Source: Collinsella sp.
GTDB taxonomy: Bacteria; Actinomycetota; Coriobacteriia; Coriobacteriales; Coriobacteriaceae
Assembly (NCBI GenBank): GCA_018380195.1
Contig: JAGZUC010000002.1
Location: 62,001-126,000, forward strand
DNA: 64,000 nt
Reading direction: 5' to 3'
Of this stretch, positions 51,866 to 59,241 are shown piece by piece (the stretch's first letter is position 1; every line of letters begins with the position of its first letter). The notes beneath the pieces are model-generated. The model made no database searches. It saw only the letters and a program-made list of their open reading frames with translations, and was not told the DNA's origin. The translations under genes were made by a program, and so were the position numbers.

Positions 51866-52588
51866 TTAGGCGGTTGCGTGGCGCTCGAGGTACTCGGAGC
51901 CCACATTCTCGCGCTCCCAGCCGCGCACAACCTTGTAGCCCACGGGGCTCAGGAAGACTTCGCACAGCAGCTCGGCGACGGCACCCGTCAGCGAGCACAT
52001 AAGGACCTGCACCCAGGTCCAACCAAAGAACGTGTGGCTCACCACAATGGCAAAGACCAGGTTGTCGATAAACTGGCCAACGCCCGTAGACACATAGGAG
52101 CGGAAGGCGAAGCTCGCAAAGTTATTCTTTTTGAGCATACGGCCGAGCGACTGGTTGAGCGTGGAGTTAACCACGGCAGAAACGAGCATTGCCAGCGAAG
52201 AGCCCAACACCACGTACCAGGTGCCGCCGATGGTGGCGTTAAGGGCGTTGTTGACCTCGATCATGCCCGTGTCGTAGTAAGCGCCCCACATGCCGGGCGT
52301 GAGCGAGCACGTCCAAAAGCACAGGCTGACAGCGAGGTTGACCAGCAGCGCGAGGATAGAGATTTTAATGGACGCCTTGGCGCCAAAACGCTTGCAGATC
52401 ATGTCCTGGCACAAAAAAGAAACCCAGCTCACCACAAAGCCGCAGTCGAGTGCCAGATACGGCAGGCTGATAAGCTCTTTGTTGGCCAGCAGGTTCATCA
52501 TGATGACGCTCACGAAAAACAGCGAAACCGTTGCCGCGGGAATGCTCCGCAGCAGGACCTTGTAGTCCTCCATGACCTTCTTGATCAT
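51866..52588 (-). CDS. Queuosine precursor transporter (YhhQ/VUT family)
   Basis: 240 residues from ATG 52588, with AAAGGAG upstream. About six helices: SLFFVSVIMMNLLANKEL, LDCGFVVSWVSFLCQDMICKRFG, ILALLVNLAVSLCFW and a C-terminal STGVGQFIDNLVFAIVVSHTFFG, the family signature. It imports preQ0 or preQ1 for queuosine in tRNA. No queuosine synthesis genes are nearby, so it may serve salvage. A preQ1-I type riboswitch candidate occupies the 5' leader. Confidence 0.9.
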   Translation of the reverse strand: MIKKVMEDYKVLLRSIPAATVSLFFVSVIMMNLLANKELISLPYLALDCGFVVSWVSFLCQDMICKRFGAKASIKISILALLVNLAVSLCFWTCSLTPGMWGAYYDTGMIEVNNALNATIGGTWYVVLGSSLAMLVSAVVNSTLNQSLGRMLKKNNFASFAFRSYVSTGVGQFIDNLVFAIVVSHTFFGWTWVQVLMCSLTGAVAELLCEVFLSPVGYKVVRGWERENVGSEYLERHATA

Positions 52589-52600
52589 TATGTACTCCTT

Positions 52601-52645
52601 TGGTTTTAGGTTTAACGAGCAGGATATCGGACCCGAACTGCTCGG
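52601..52645 (-). ncRNA. Probable preQ1-I riboswitch
   Basis: On the minus strand CGAGCAG (52644-52638) pairs with CTGCTCG (52622-52616). The loop begins TTC and ends with a C directly before the second arm, as in the preQ1-I consensus. The A-rich tail TTAAACCTAAAACC can pair (ACC with GGT of the loop) into the H-type pseudoknot. The ribosome binding site AAAGGAG follows at once, which suggests control of translation. Its place before a queuosine-precursor transporter is the usual one. Confidence 0.65.
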
Positions 52646-52673
52646 ACGCCCCGGTCTTGAGACGACGGTGGGT

Positions 52674-52702
52674 ATAATAGCCGCTCACACGGCATAAGGC
52701 AA
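52674..52702 (-). promoter_or_regulatory. Sigma-70 type promoter of the queuosine transporter
   Basis: On the minus strand TTGCCT (52702-52697), 17 bases, TATTAT (52679-52674). The spacing is optimal, and the riboswitch leader begins about 30 bases downstream. Confidence 0.7.
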
Positions 52703-52744
52703 GCAAACGGCGCGGCAGCCCCGCAGGGCCACCGCGCCGATGCG

Positions 52745-54358
52745 TTAAAAGGCTACGTTGCCAAACTCCGACAGGATAAGGTCGGGATTGTGGTCGGTTG
52801 CCCAATCCACGTTCCACGGACTCGTGAACAGCAGCAGCTTACCGCCGCGCATGTCCTCGACACGCAGCGTGTCGCGCGTGAGCGAAAGGCCCGGGATATC
52901 GATGGTGTCGGGGTCGTTCTGGATCCAGCGGATGTCCGTATAGGGCAGCGGCTGGCGACGAACCTCAACACGGTACTCGGCCTTGAGGCGGCGCTCGAGC
53001 ACCTCAAACTGCAGCACGCCGACCACGCCCACAATGACGCTCTCCATGCCGGCACCCAGTTCGCGGAAGATCTGGATGGCACCCTCCTGGGCAAGCTCCT
53101 CCATGCCCTTGACGAACTGCTTGCGCTTGAGCGTGTCGACCTGCGTAATGCGAGCGAACATCTCGGGGGCAAACGTCGGGATCTGCGGATACTGCACGTG
53201 GCGCTTGCCAGAGCACACAGTGTCGCCGATGCTAAAGATACCCGGATCGAACAGGCCCACGATATCGCCTGCGTACGCCTCGTCCACGATGGCGCGATCG
53301 TCGGCCATCATCGACGTGCCCGTGGCAAGCTTGAGTTTGCGGTTGCCCTGCACGTGGAAGGCATCCATGCCGCGCTCGAACTTGCCCGAGCAAATGCGCA
53401 CAAAGGCGATGCGGTCACGGTGGTTCTTGTCCATGTTGGCCTGGATCTTAAACACAAAGCCGCTAAAGTCGTCGCGGCAGGGATCGACCGGCTCGCTGGT
53501 GAGCGTATCGGTATAGGCACGCGGCGTCGGGGCCAGGCGCAGGAACTCCTTGAGGAAGGGCTCCACGCCAAAGTTGGTGAGCGCCGAGCCAAAGAACGCC
53601 GGGCTCAGCTTGCCGCAGGCCACGGCATCCAAGTCGAGCTCGTCGCCGGCGCCATCGAGCAGCTCGATGTCGTCCATCAGGTTCTTATGGTTCTCCTCGC
53701 CGATGAGCTCATCCATGGCAGGGTCGCCCAGCTCGGCCTCGACCTCGGCGACCTTCTTGGTGGCGTTGGCGTGGCCGTCGCCCTCAAAGGCAATGACGCG
53801 ACGAGTCTGACGGTCGAACACGCCACGGAAATTGCGGCCGCTGCCGATCGGCCAGTTCATGGGATACGTATTGATACCCAGGACGTTCTCGATCTCTTCC
53901 ATGAGCTCAAACGGATCGCGAGCCTCGTGGTCGAGCTTGTTCACAAAGGTGAAGATGGGAATGTGGCGCAGCGTACAGACCTTAAAGAGCTTTTTGGTCT
54001 GGGCCTCGACGCCCTTGGCGCCGTCGATGACCATAACAGCAGCGTCGGCGGCCATAAGGGTACGGTAGGTATCCTCCGAGAAGTCCTGGTGGCCGGGGGT
54101 ATCGAGGATGTTGACGCAGGCGCCGTTGTAGGTGAACTGCAGCACCGAGGAGGTAACGGAGATACCGCGCTCCTTCTCGATGTCCATCCAGTCCGAGACG
54201 GCATGCTTGGCCGAGCTCTTGCCCTTGACCGAGCCGGCAGTCTGGATGCTGCCGGTATAGAGCAGCAGCTTCTCGGTAAGTGTGGTCTTACCGGCGTCCG
54301 GGTGGCTGATGATCGCGAATGTGCGGCGCGACGAGATTTCATCCGACAGGCTTGCCAT
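52745..54358 (-). CDS. prfC: Peptide chain release factor 3
   Basis: 537 residues from ATG 54358 with AAAGGA upstream; a longer frame to 54385 has no support. GTPase motifs are IISHPDAGKTTLTEKLLLY, the RF3-typical DWMDIEKERGISVTSSV, DTPGHQDFSEDTYRTL and VNKLD. The C-terminal domain ends with YTDIRWIQNDPDTI and HNPDLILSEFGNVAF. It recycles RF1/RF2 after termination. Single gene, with no unusual context. Confidence 0.96.
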   Translation of the reverse strand: MASLSDEISSRRTFAIISHPDAGKTTLTEKLLLYTGSIQTAGSVKGKSSAKHAVSDWMDIEKERGISVTSSVLQFTYNGACVNILDTPGHQDFSEDTYRTLMAADAAVMVIDGAKGVEAQTKKLFKVCTLRHIPIFTFVNKLDHEARDPFELMEEIENVLGINTYPMNWPIGSGRNFRGVFDRQTRRVIAFEGDGHANATKKVAEVEAELGDPAMDELIGEENHKNLMDDIELLDGAGDELDLDAVACGKLSPAFFGSALTNFGVEPFLKEFLRLAPTPRAYTDTLTSEPVDPCRDDFSGFVFKIQANMDKNHRDRIAFVRICSGKFERGMDAFHVQGNRKLKLATGTSMMADDRAIVDEAYAGDIVGLFDPGIFSIGDTVCSGKRHVQYPQIPTFAPEMFARITQVDTLKRKQFVKGMEELAQEGAIQIFRELGAGMESVIVGVVGVLQFEVLERRLKAEYRVEVRRQPLPYTDIRWIQNDPDTIDIPGLSLTRDTLRVEDMRGGKLLLFTSPWNVDWATDHNPDLILSEFGNVAF

Positions 54359-54511
54359 GCGGATCCTTTCTTGCATTGAGTGCATTACGTCGTTGTAACC
54401 GCACTATTGTAGCCGCGAAATCCCGCTCTAGAGCGCCTATCAGGACAAATTCATCAGTTGGGGCCTGGGTAGCCGGCCCAATCAGCATTTGCCTCTTGCG
54501 TAACTGTGCAT

Positions 54512-54525
54512 AGTATATATATACT
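54512..54525. promoter_or_regulatory. Palindromic operator of the GntR/ABC operon
   Basis: AGTATATATATACT within GCATAGTATATATATACTGTGC-like flanks, about 50 bases before the GntR gene. YtrA-type regulators bind such AT-rich palindromes over their own promoter, and it overlaps a likely -10/-35 region. Confidence 0.6.
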
Positions 54526-54573
54526 GTGCTTACCGGTTATATACACGTGTAGCCCAACAGCTAAGGAGCCGCT

Positions 54574-54954
54574 GTGGACATTATCCTATCCAATTCGAGC
54601 GACAAGCCCATCTACGAGCAGATATCCTCGCAGGTCAAAGCTCAGATCCTTTCGGGCACGCTCGCCGCGGGAGCCAAACTCCCCAGCATCCGCGCACTCG
54701 CGAGCGACCTGGGCGTGAGCGTCATCACCACCAAGCGCGCCTACGCCGATCTGGAGCAGCTCGGGTTTATCTGTACCGTGCAGGGCAAGGGCTGCTTTGT
54801 TGCCGACGGCAACCAAGAACTCTTGCGTGAAAACCAGCTCTGCCATATCGAAGAGCTGCTTACGCAGGCGGCAGAACAAGCCGAAGCCCTGGGCGTCACG
54901 CGCGACAAACTGCACGAGATGCTCGACCTGGTAGCCCCCGAAACCATGCAGTAG
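54574..54954 (+). CDS. GntR regulator, YtrA subfamily
   Basis: 126 residues from GTG 54574 with AAGGAGC upstream. The N-terminal winged helix is KPIYEQISSQVKAQILSGTL, then LPSIRALASDLGVSVITTKRAY. It is followed by only a short helical dimerisation tail, the mark of the YtrA subfamily, which sits in operons with ABC transporters responding to cell-envelope antibiotics. First gene of such an operon here, 23 bases before the ATPase gene. Confidence 0.92.
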   Translation: MDIILSNSSDKPIYEQISSQVKAQILSGTLAAGAKLPSIRALASDLGVSVITTKRAYADLEQLGFICTVQGKGCFVADGNQELLRENQLCHIEELLTQAAEQAEALGVTRDKLHEMLDLVAPETMQ

Positions 54955-54977
54955 CCATCTGCAAGAAAGGCTATACC

Positions 54978-55859
54978 ATGCAAAACTTGCTTGAACTCAA
55001 AGGCATCTCACGCACTGTAAGCGACCGCTTTTCACTGCGCGACGTCACGCTTGCCGTGGAGCCTGGCCAGATCGTCGGCTTTGTTGGTGCCAACGGTGCT
55101 GGCAAAACAACGACGATTCGAGCTGCTCTCGGGCTTATAAAGCTCGATGCCGGCGAGGTGCGCCTGTTTGGGCAGCGCTGTGGCGCCGACGCGCCCGATG
55201 AGACACAGCGTTGTCTACGTGCCCGTGTCGGCCTCGTGCTGGACACGTGCCCCTTCCCTTCAACGCTCAAGGTGGGCCAGATCGAGGCACTCGTAGGCCC
55301 GGCGTACCCCACGTGGGACCGCAAAACGTTCGCCGGATTCATCGACCGATTTGGCCTCGATCCCAAGACAAAGGTCAAGGACCTCTCCCGCGGCATGGGC
55401 ATGAGGCTGCAGCTTGCCTGCGCACTCAGCCACAATGCCAAGCTGCTCATTTTGGACGAAGCCACCGCGGGCCTCGACCCCATGGCGCGCGAGGAGCTGC
55501 TCGACGAGCTGTTCGCCTTTGTTTCCGACGGCCAGCGCAGCGTGCTGCTCTCGAGCCATATTACTTCCGACCTTGAGCGCGCTGCCGACCGCGTCATCTG
55601 CATCGATAACGGCTCGATTGTGTTTTACCTGCCGCGCGAGGACATTATCGACCGAGCCGGCATCGCCCACTGCACACAGGCACAAGCCGTCGAGCTTATG
55701 GCTTGCGTCGAAGACGCCCGTGCCGCCCACCACGCCTATAGCGTTGACGTGCTCGTGCCCAACCGTCGCGAGGCGCTCGAGGCCTTCCCCGAGATTCCCT
55801 GCGACCGGGCAACCATTGATGACTATCTTCGCCTCATGCTGAAAGGGGCTTCAAAATGA
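54978..55859 (+). CDS. ABC transporter ATP-binding protein
   Basis: 293 residues from ATG 54978. Walker A is GFVGANGAGKTTTIRAALG, the signature is DLSRGMGMRLQLA (a degenerate LSGGQ seen in YtrB/BcrA-like proteins), Walker B is LLILDEATAGLDP, and the H-loop is LLSSHITSD. It probably powers the next gene's permease for export or sensing of an envelope-active compound. Overlaps that gene by 4 bases. Confidence 0.93.
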   Translation: MQNLLELKGISRTVSDRFSLRDVTLAVEPGQIVGFVGANGAGKTTTIRAALGLIKLDAGEVRLFGQRCGADAPDETQRCLRARVGLVLDTCPFPSTLKVGQIEALVGPAYPTWDRKTFAGFIDRFGLDPKTKVKDLSRGMGMRLQLACALSHNAKLLILDEATAGLDPMAREELLDELFAFVSDGQRSVLLSSHITSDLERAADRVICIDNGSIVFYLPREDIIDRAGIAHCTQAQAVELMACVEDARAAHHAYSVDVLVPNRREALEAFPEIPCDRATIDDYLRLMLKGASK

Positions 55860-56554
55860 AACGTGCCTTTATGTCTGAGCTCGCCATCGTCCGCACGCTT
55901 GTCCCGAGCATCGCGGGCGTCGGCCTGTTCATATTCGTCGTACTGACCCTCGCCAACGCATCGGACGGTGACTCCGGCATGAGTGCCGGCGCCTGCGCGG
56001 TCAGTGCCATGTCGCCCATCATGGCCATGAACTCGCTGGCCGGCTTCGACAATCAAAATGGCTGGGAGCGTTATCGGGCGACGTTGCCCTTCTCGCGCAA
56101 AGACATTATTTGTGCCCGCTACCTGTGCATCGTTGTCTTCTCGGCCATCATGGCCTGCGCCGCCGTGCTTTTGAACATCATCGTCCTTCCGCTCTTCAAC
56201 AGTGCGGGCGTGACCTCGACAGGACAAACCGTCTTTGAGATCGCAATAGCCTCGGCAGCATCGATGCTCATCTCCCTCATGATGGTGTTTTTGGCACATC
56301 CGCTGTTCTTTCGATTTGGACACATGGAGGCGCTGCGCCTATCCGTTGGCCTGTTTGCCCTGCTCTGGTGCCTTGCCATTGCCACGTTGAGCTCCTCCAA
56401 CCCCATCAGCAACTGGCTTATGTCGAATGCCGGGGCAAATCCCGATCCCACCGTCCTTGGCTGTCTGTGTGCAGGAATTGCAGTACTGGCGCTCGCACTA
56501 TGTGCAATCAGCTGCACCGTCAGCACCAAGGTTTACCGAGCACGCGATTTGTAA
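55856..56554 (+). CDS. ABC-2 type transporter permease
   Basis: 232 residues from ATG 55856, overlapping the ATPase gene (ATGA). About six helices: SIAGVGLFIFVVLTLA, SAMSPIMAMNSLAGFDNQNGWERY (typical of ABC-2 permeases of the YtrC/BcrB sort), YLCIVVFSAIMACAAVLLNI, ASMLISLMMVFLAHPLFF, LSVGLFALLWCLAIAT and VLGCLCAGIAVLALAL. It forms the channel with the preceding ATPase. End of the operon. Confidence 0.9.
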   Translation: MKRAFMSELAIVRTLVPSIAGVGLFIFVVLTLANASDGDSGMSAGACAVSAMSPIMAMNSLAGFDNQNGWERYRATLPFSRKDIICARYLCIVVFSAIMACAAVLLNIIVLPLFNSAGVTSTGQTVFEIAIASAASMLISLMMVFLAHPLFFRFGHMEALRLSVGLFALLWCLAIATLSSSNPISNWLMSNAGANPDPTVLGCLCAGIAVLALALCAISCTVSTKVYRARDL

Positions 56555-56642
56555 GCACGCGAGTCTCGATCTACGAAGGGCGTGATCGCCCCCTCCCCGC
56601 CAATCCGTGGCAAACGGCATGTCCCCGGCGTGCGCCACCGTA

Positions 56643-57947
56643 CTACTTGCGCAGCGGCTTGGGCAGCGGAATGCCAGCGGCGATAACGGCGGCGATGATC
56701 ATGCAGACGATACCCTTGAGTGGGAAGCACATGAGCAGCAGGCCCACGACCATGACCGGCTGACGCATGACCGCACCCATCGTCGATGCCGTGCAGACGG
56801 CGACGCAAAATACCGGATCGGCGCCGGTGAGGATGGCAAGGCCGTAGCCCAGGCTTACGCCCGAGAAGATGACGGGAAAGAAATGGCCGCCGCGCCAGCC
56901 CATATTGATGAGGGCGGGGGTCAGCATGGCCTTAACCAGACCGGTCGCGATGAGCACGCCGGCGGGGATGGTCAGATAGGTTTCCATGAGCACGTCGGCC
57001 TGCGTCTCGCCGGCAAACATGGTGAAGGGCAGAGCCGTACCGCAGGCGGCAAGTACCAGACCGGCCAGCATTGCCTTGGCGATGGGGCGCTCCCCCATCG
57101 CGTGCGCCAGGGCCTCGCTCGCGTGCTCCGAAACAAAGTACAGCCAGCCGCAGACCGTACCGACGAGCGACAGGGGGATAAGCCAGGCAAGTTCCAGGTT
57201 GCCCACCTCGGCGGACTCGAACCTGGGCATGCCCATGCCGCCGCCCACAAGCTGGCCAAGCAGCAGGTAGGCACCCAGACCGCTGGCAATCGCAATGCCA
57301 TAGACCACCGTCTTTTGCGCCTTGGGCAGCTTGATGGTGATCTCGTCGGACGCGGACTCATTGTGGGCGTCTTCGCCCTGGCCGTCAGCGCCACCGGCGA
57401 GCGGCGCCACAAAGCCAAAGACGGGCGCGGTAAAGAGCGCCGTCAGGGCAGCCTGGGTACCCAGCAGTGTGAGCTCCCTAAACTCGGCGCCAAAGCGGCG
57501 CATGCGGTCGCCAACCCAGCTGCACAGACCCGCGATAACGCCGGTCAGGCCCGCCTCCGGTCCAATACTTCCGCCAAACAGCAGCGGCAGCAATGCCGCG
57601 AGCGAAAGCTTGCCCAGGTTGTCGTACGGGTAGCGCCCATCTTGCTTGACCTTAGCCATCACCTGATTGAGGTTATCGGTCTTGGCGCCCGTAAGCTTTT
57701 CGTACAGACCGATTAACAGGCCGCCCAGCAGGCAGACAAAAAACGGGTACGGCAGAAAGCCAAACGGGCCGCTGGCGAGCTCGGGCGAAGCGACGCCCAG
57801 TGCGTGCGGGATCTCAGTCCATAGATAGTCGATGCCGTGCTCCATCGCAAAGAAGAACAGCCAGACTGCGGCGCCCGCGAGTGCGCCGGTCACGGCAACG
57901 CTAACTAAAAACAGCACGCGGTTTGTGGGTTTGGCAAGGTTATCCAT
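56643..57947 (-). CDS. ClC-family chloride channel or antiporter
   Basis: 434 residues from ATG 57947. ClC selectivity region is LFGGSIGPEAGLTGVIAG (the GxxGPE motif keeps the gating Glu). Also seen are TALFTAPVFGFVAPLAGG and the late GWRGGHFFPVIFSGVSLGYG, then CTASTMGAVMRQPVMVVGLL. An acidic loop (DGQGEDAHNESASDE) lies in the middle. It exchanges Cl- (or fluoride in some branches) for protons and may serve acid or halide stress. Confidence 0.9.
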   Translation of the reverse strand: MDNLAKPTNRVLFLVSVAVTGALAGAAVWLFFFAMEHGIDYLWTEIPHALGVASPELASGPFGFLPYPFFVCLLGGLLIGLYEKLTGAKTDNLNQVMAKVKQDGRYPYDNLGKLSLAALLPLLFGGSIGPEAGLTGVIAGLCSWVGDRMRRFGAEFRELTLLGTQAALTALFTAPVFGFVAPLAGGADGQGEDAHNESASDEITIKLPKAQKTVVYGIAIASGLGAYLLLGQLVGGGMGMPRFESAEVGNLELAWLIPLSLVGTVCGWLYFVSEHASEALAHAMGERPIAKAMLAGLVLAACGTALPFTMFAGETQADVLMETYLTIPAGVLIATGLVKAMLTPALINMGWRGGHFFPVIFSGVSLGYGLAILTGADPVFCVAVCTASTMGAVMRQPVMVVGLLLMCFPLKGIVCMIIAAVIAAGIPLPKPLRK

Positions 57948-58072
57948 CGGGTCCTCCCGCGGTCAAAGTCGACATAGATGCGTTTTATTGTAGAGCGAGC
58001 GTCGCCCGAACGAGCCAGCCATCTGCGCTGCAAACGGCACCATTGGGAGTCATAGTGGGGCAGGCTCAAGCC

Positions 58073-58606
58073 TTATCCGTTGATAATCGAGGCGATCTCG
58101 CGCAAATCGTCGGCAAAGTAGATGCCGTGCTGGCGCCTCGGGCTCGAAAGCCCTTTATCAATCATGTGCCCGAGCAGCGCCTTGAGGTCGTTGTAGTAAC
58201 CGTCCAGGTTATACAGGATGCACGGAGCACTCAGGTGCCCCAACGACACCGCGGACATAACCTCGGCAATCTCCTCGAGCGTGCCCGTCCCGCCGGGAAA
58301 GGCAATGAAGGCATCACCAAGCTCGATCATCTTGGCTTTACGCTCGGCCATATCGCTCGTCACGATGAGGTCGTCGATTCCGTCATGTTGAAACTCGGCC
58401 TCGATAAAAAAGCTCGGCTCAACACCCGTCACATGTCCACCTGCCTCGAGTACGCTATCGGCGAGCGCGCCCATCAGTCCCGACTTGGACCCGCCGTATA
58501 CCAGCGCGTGTCCGTTGGCGCCAATCCAGTTGCCCAGCTCCTGCACCGCGGGCAGAAACGCCGGGTCATTACCGACGCTGGCACCCAGATACACGGTGAT
58601 ATTCAT
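58073..58606 (-). CDS. LOG/TIGR00730-family protein
   Basis: 177 residues from ATG 58606. Rossmann-like, with ITVYLGASVGNDPAF, the nucleotide motif VYGGSKSGLMGALADS and the catalytic-type FPGGTGTLEEIAEVMS. These match the LOG (cytokinin riboside phosphoribohydrolase) family, which cleaves nucleoside monophosphates such as AMP analogues to base and ribose phosphate. The usual name in bacteria is unreliable; the physiological substrate here is unknown. Confidence 0.9.
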   Translation of the reverse strand: MNITVYLGASVGNDPAFLPAVQELGNWIGANGHALVYGGSKSGLMGALADSVLEAGGHVTGVEPSFFIEAEFQHDGIDDLIVTSDMAERKAKMIELGDAFIAFPGGTGTLEEIAEVMSAVSLGHLSAPCILYNLDGYYNDLKALLGHMIDKGLSSPRRQHGIYFADDLREIASIING

Positions 58607-58642
58607 ATTCAGTCCCCCTCGTCGTGACGCGCGACGTCCGTT

Positions 58643-59068
58643 CTAGCGTTGGCGTCGGCGATATTCGCGCACGCGGCGCGACAGGTCGGCGAGCTCGTCA
58701 CGATCGAGTTCCTCCAAATGCTCAAGATCGTCCATAAAGCGCGCCATGGTGTCCTTTTGGCGCAGCTTGATGAGCGTATTGCAGTAGTTCACCGCCACGC
58801 CCGTAAGCATGGCGATATAGAAGATACTGATGACGCTTAGGATGACGGTAATGCCGCGGGCAACCGGCGTTTCTGCCGGGATATCGCCAAAGCCGATCGT
58901 CGAGACCGTCTCAAAGCTAAACCACAGGCCATCACCAAAGGTGAGGGTCGTAGGCTCGGACAGCCAGACAGCCGTCGAGCACAGCAGGTAAAAGACAAGA
59001 AACAGGCCCGTGATGCGTGCAAAGCCAGCCTGTCGCAGCACATCGGCAAGCGTCCTCAACCTGTTCAT
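58643..59068 (-). CDS. Two-helix potassium channel
   Basis: 141 residues from ATG 59068, with AAGGGG 5 bases upstream. First helix ARITGLFLVFYLLCSTAVWLS, pore with selectivity filter STIGFGDIPA, second helix GITVILSVISIFYIAMLTGVAV, then a charged coiled tail (DLEHLEELDRDELADLSRRVRE). This is the Ion_trans_2 minimal KcsA-like plan. A tetrameric K+-selective pore is expected. The filter has Phe where many have Tyr (GFG instead of GYG), a variation seen in known K+ channels. Confidence 0.9.
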   Translation of the reverse strand: MNRLRTLADVLRQAGFARITGLFLVFYLLCSTAVWLSEPTTLTFGDGLWFSFETVSTIGFGDIPAETPVARGITVILSVISIFYIAMLTGVAVNYCNTLIKLRQKDTMARFMDDLEHLEELDRDELADLSRRVREYRRRQR

Positions 59069-59122
59069 CGCGACCCCTTTTCCCAGACACCCAATCTCGT
59101 TCGCTCGGTATTGTCCCACAAC

Positions 59123-59180
59123 CGGCAGTTAGGGACGTTCCTTTTGTGCCAGCAGAAAGGGACTGTCCCCAACTGCCGGG
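59123..59180. repeat. Palindromic repeat, GGGACGTTCCTT family
   Basis: CCGGCAGTTAGGGAC and GTCCCCAACTGCCGG arms around GTTCCTTTTGTGCCAGCAGAAAGG. It combines features of the GGGACGTT and the AAAGGGACTGTCCC repeats and lies in the gap between the K+ channel and the sensor kinase. Confidence 0.75.
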
Positions 59181-59241
59181 CGGGAGCGTTTAGCGGTGCA
59201 GCTGCCGACTGGGCAGGCTGAGCTGGTATCCTTATGCGGTA

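Noticed and set aside
52790..54379. 529-codon open frame antisense to prfC
   Set aside because: Mirror of a high-GC gene; prfC is unambiguous.
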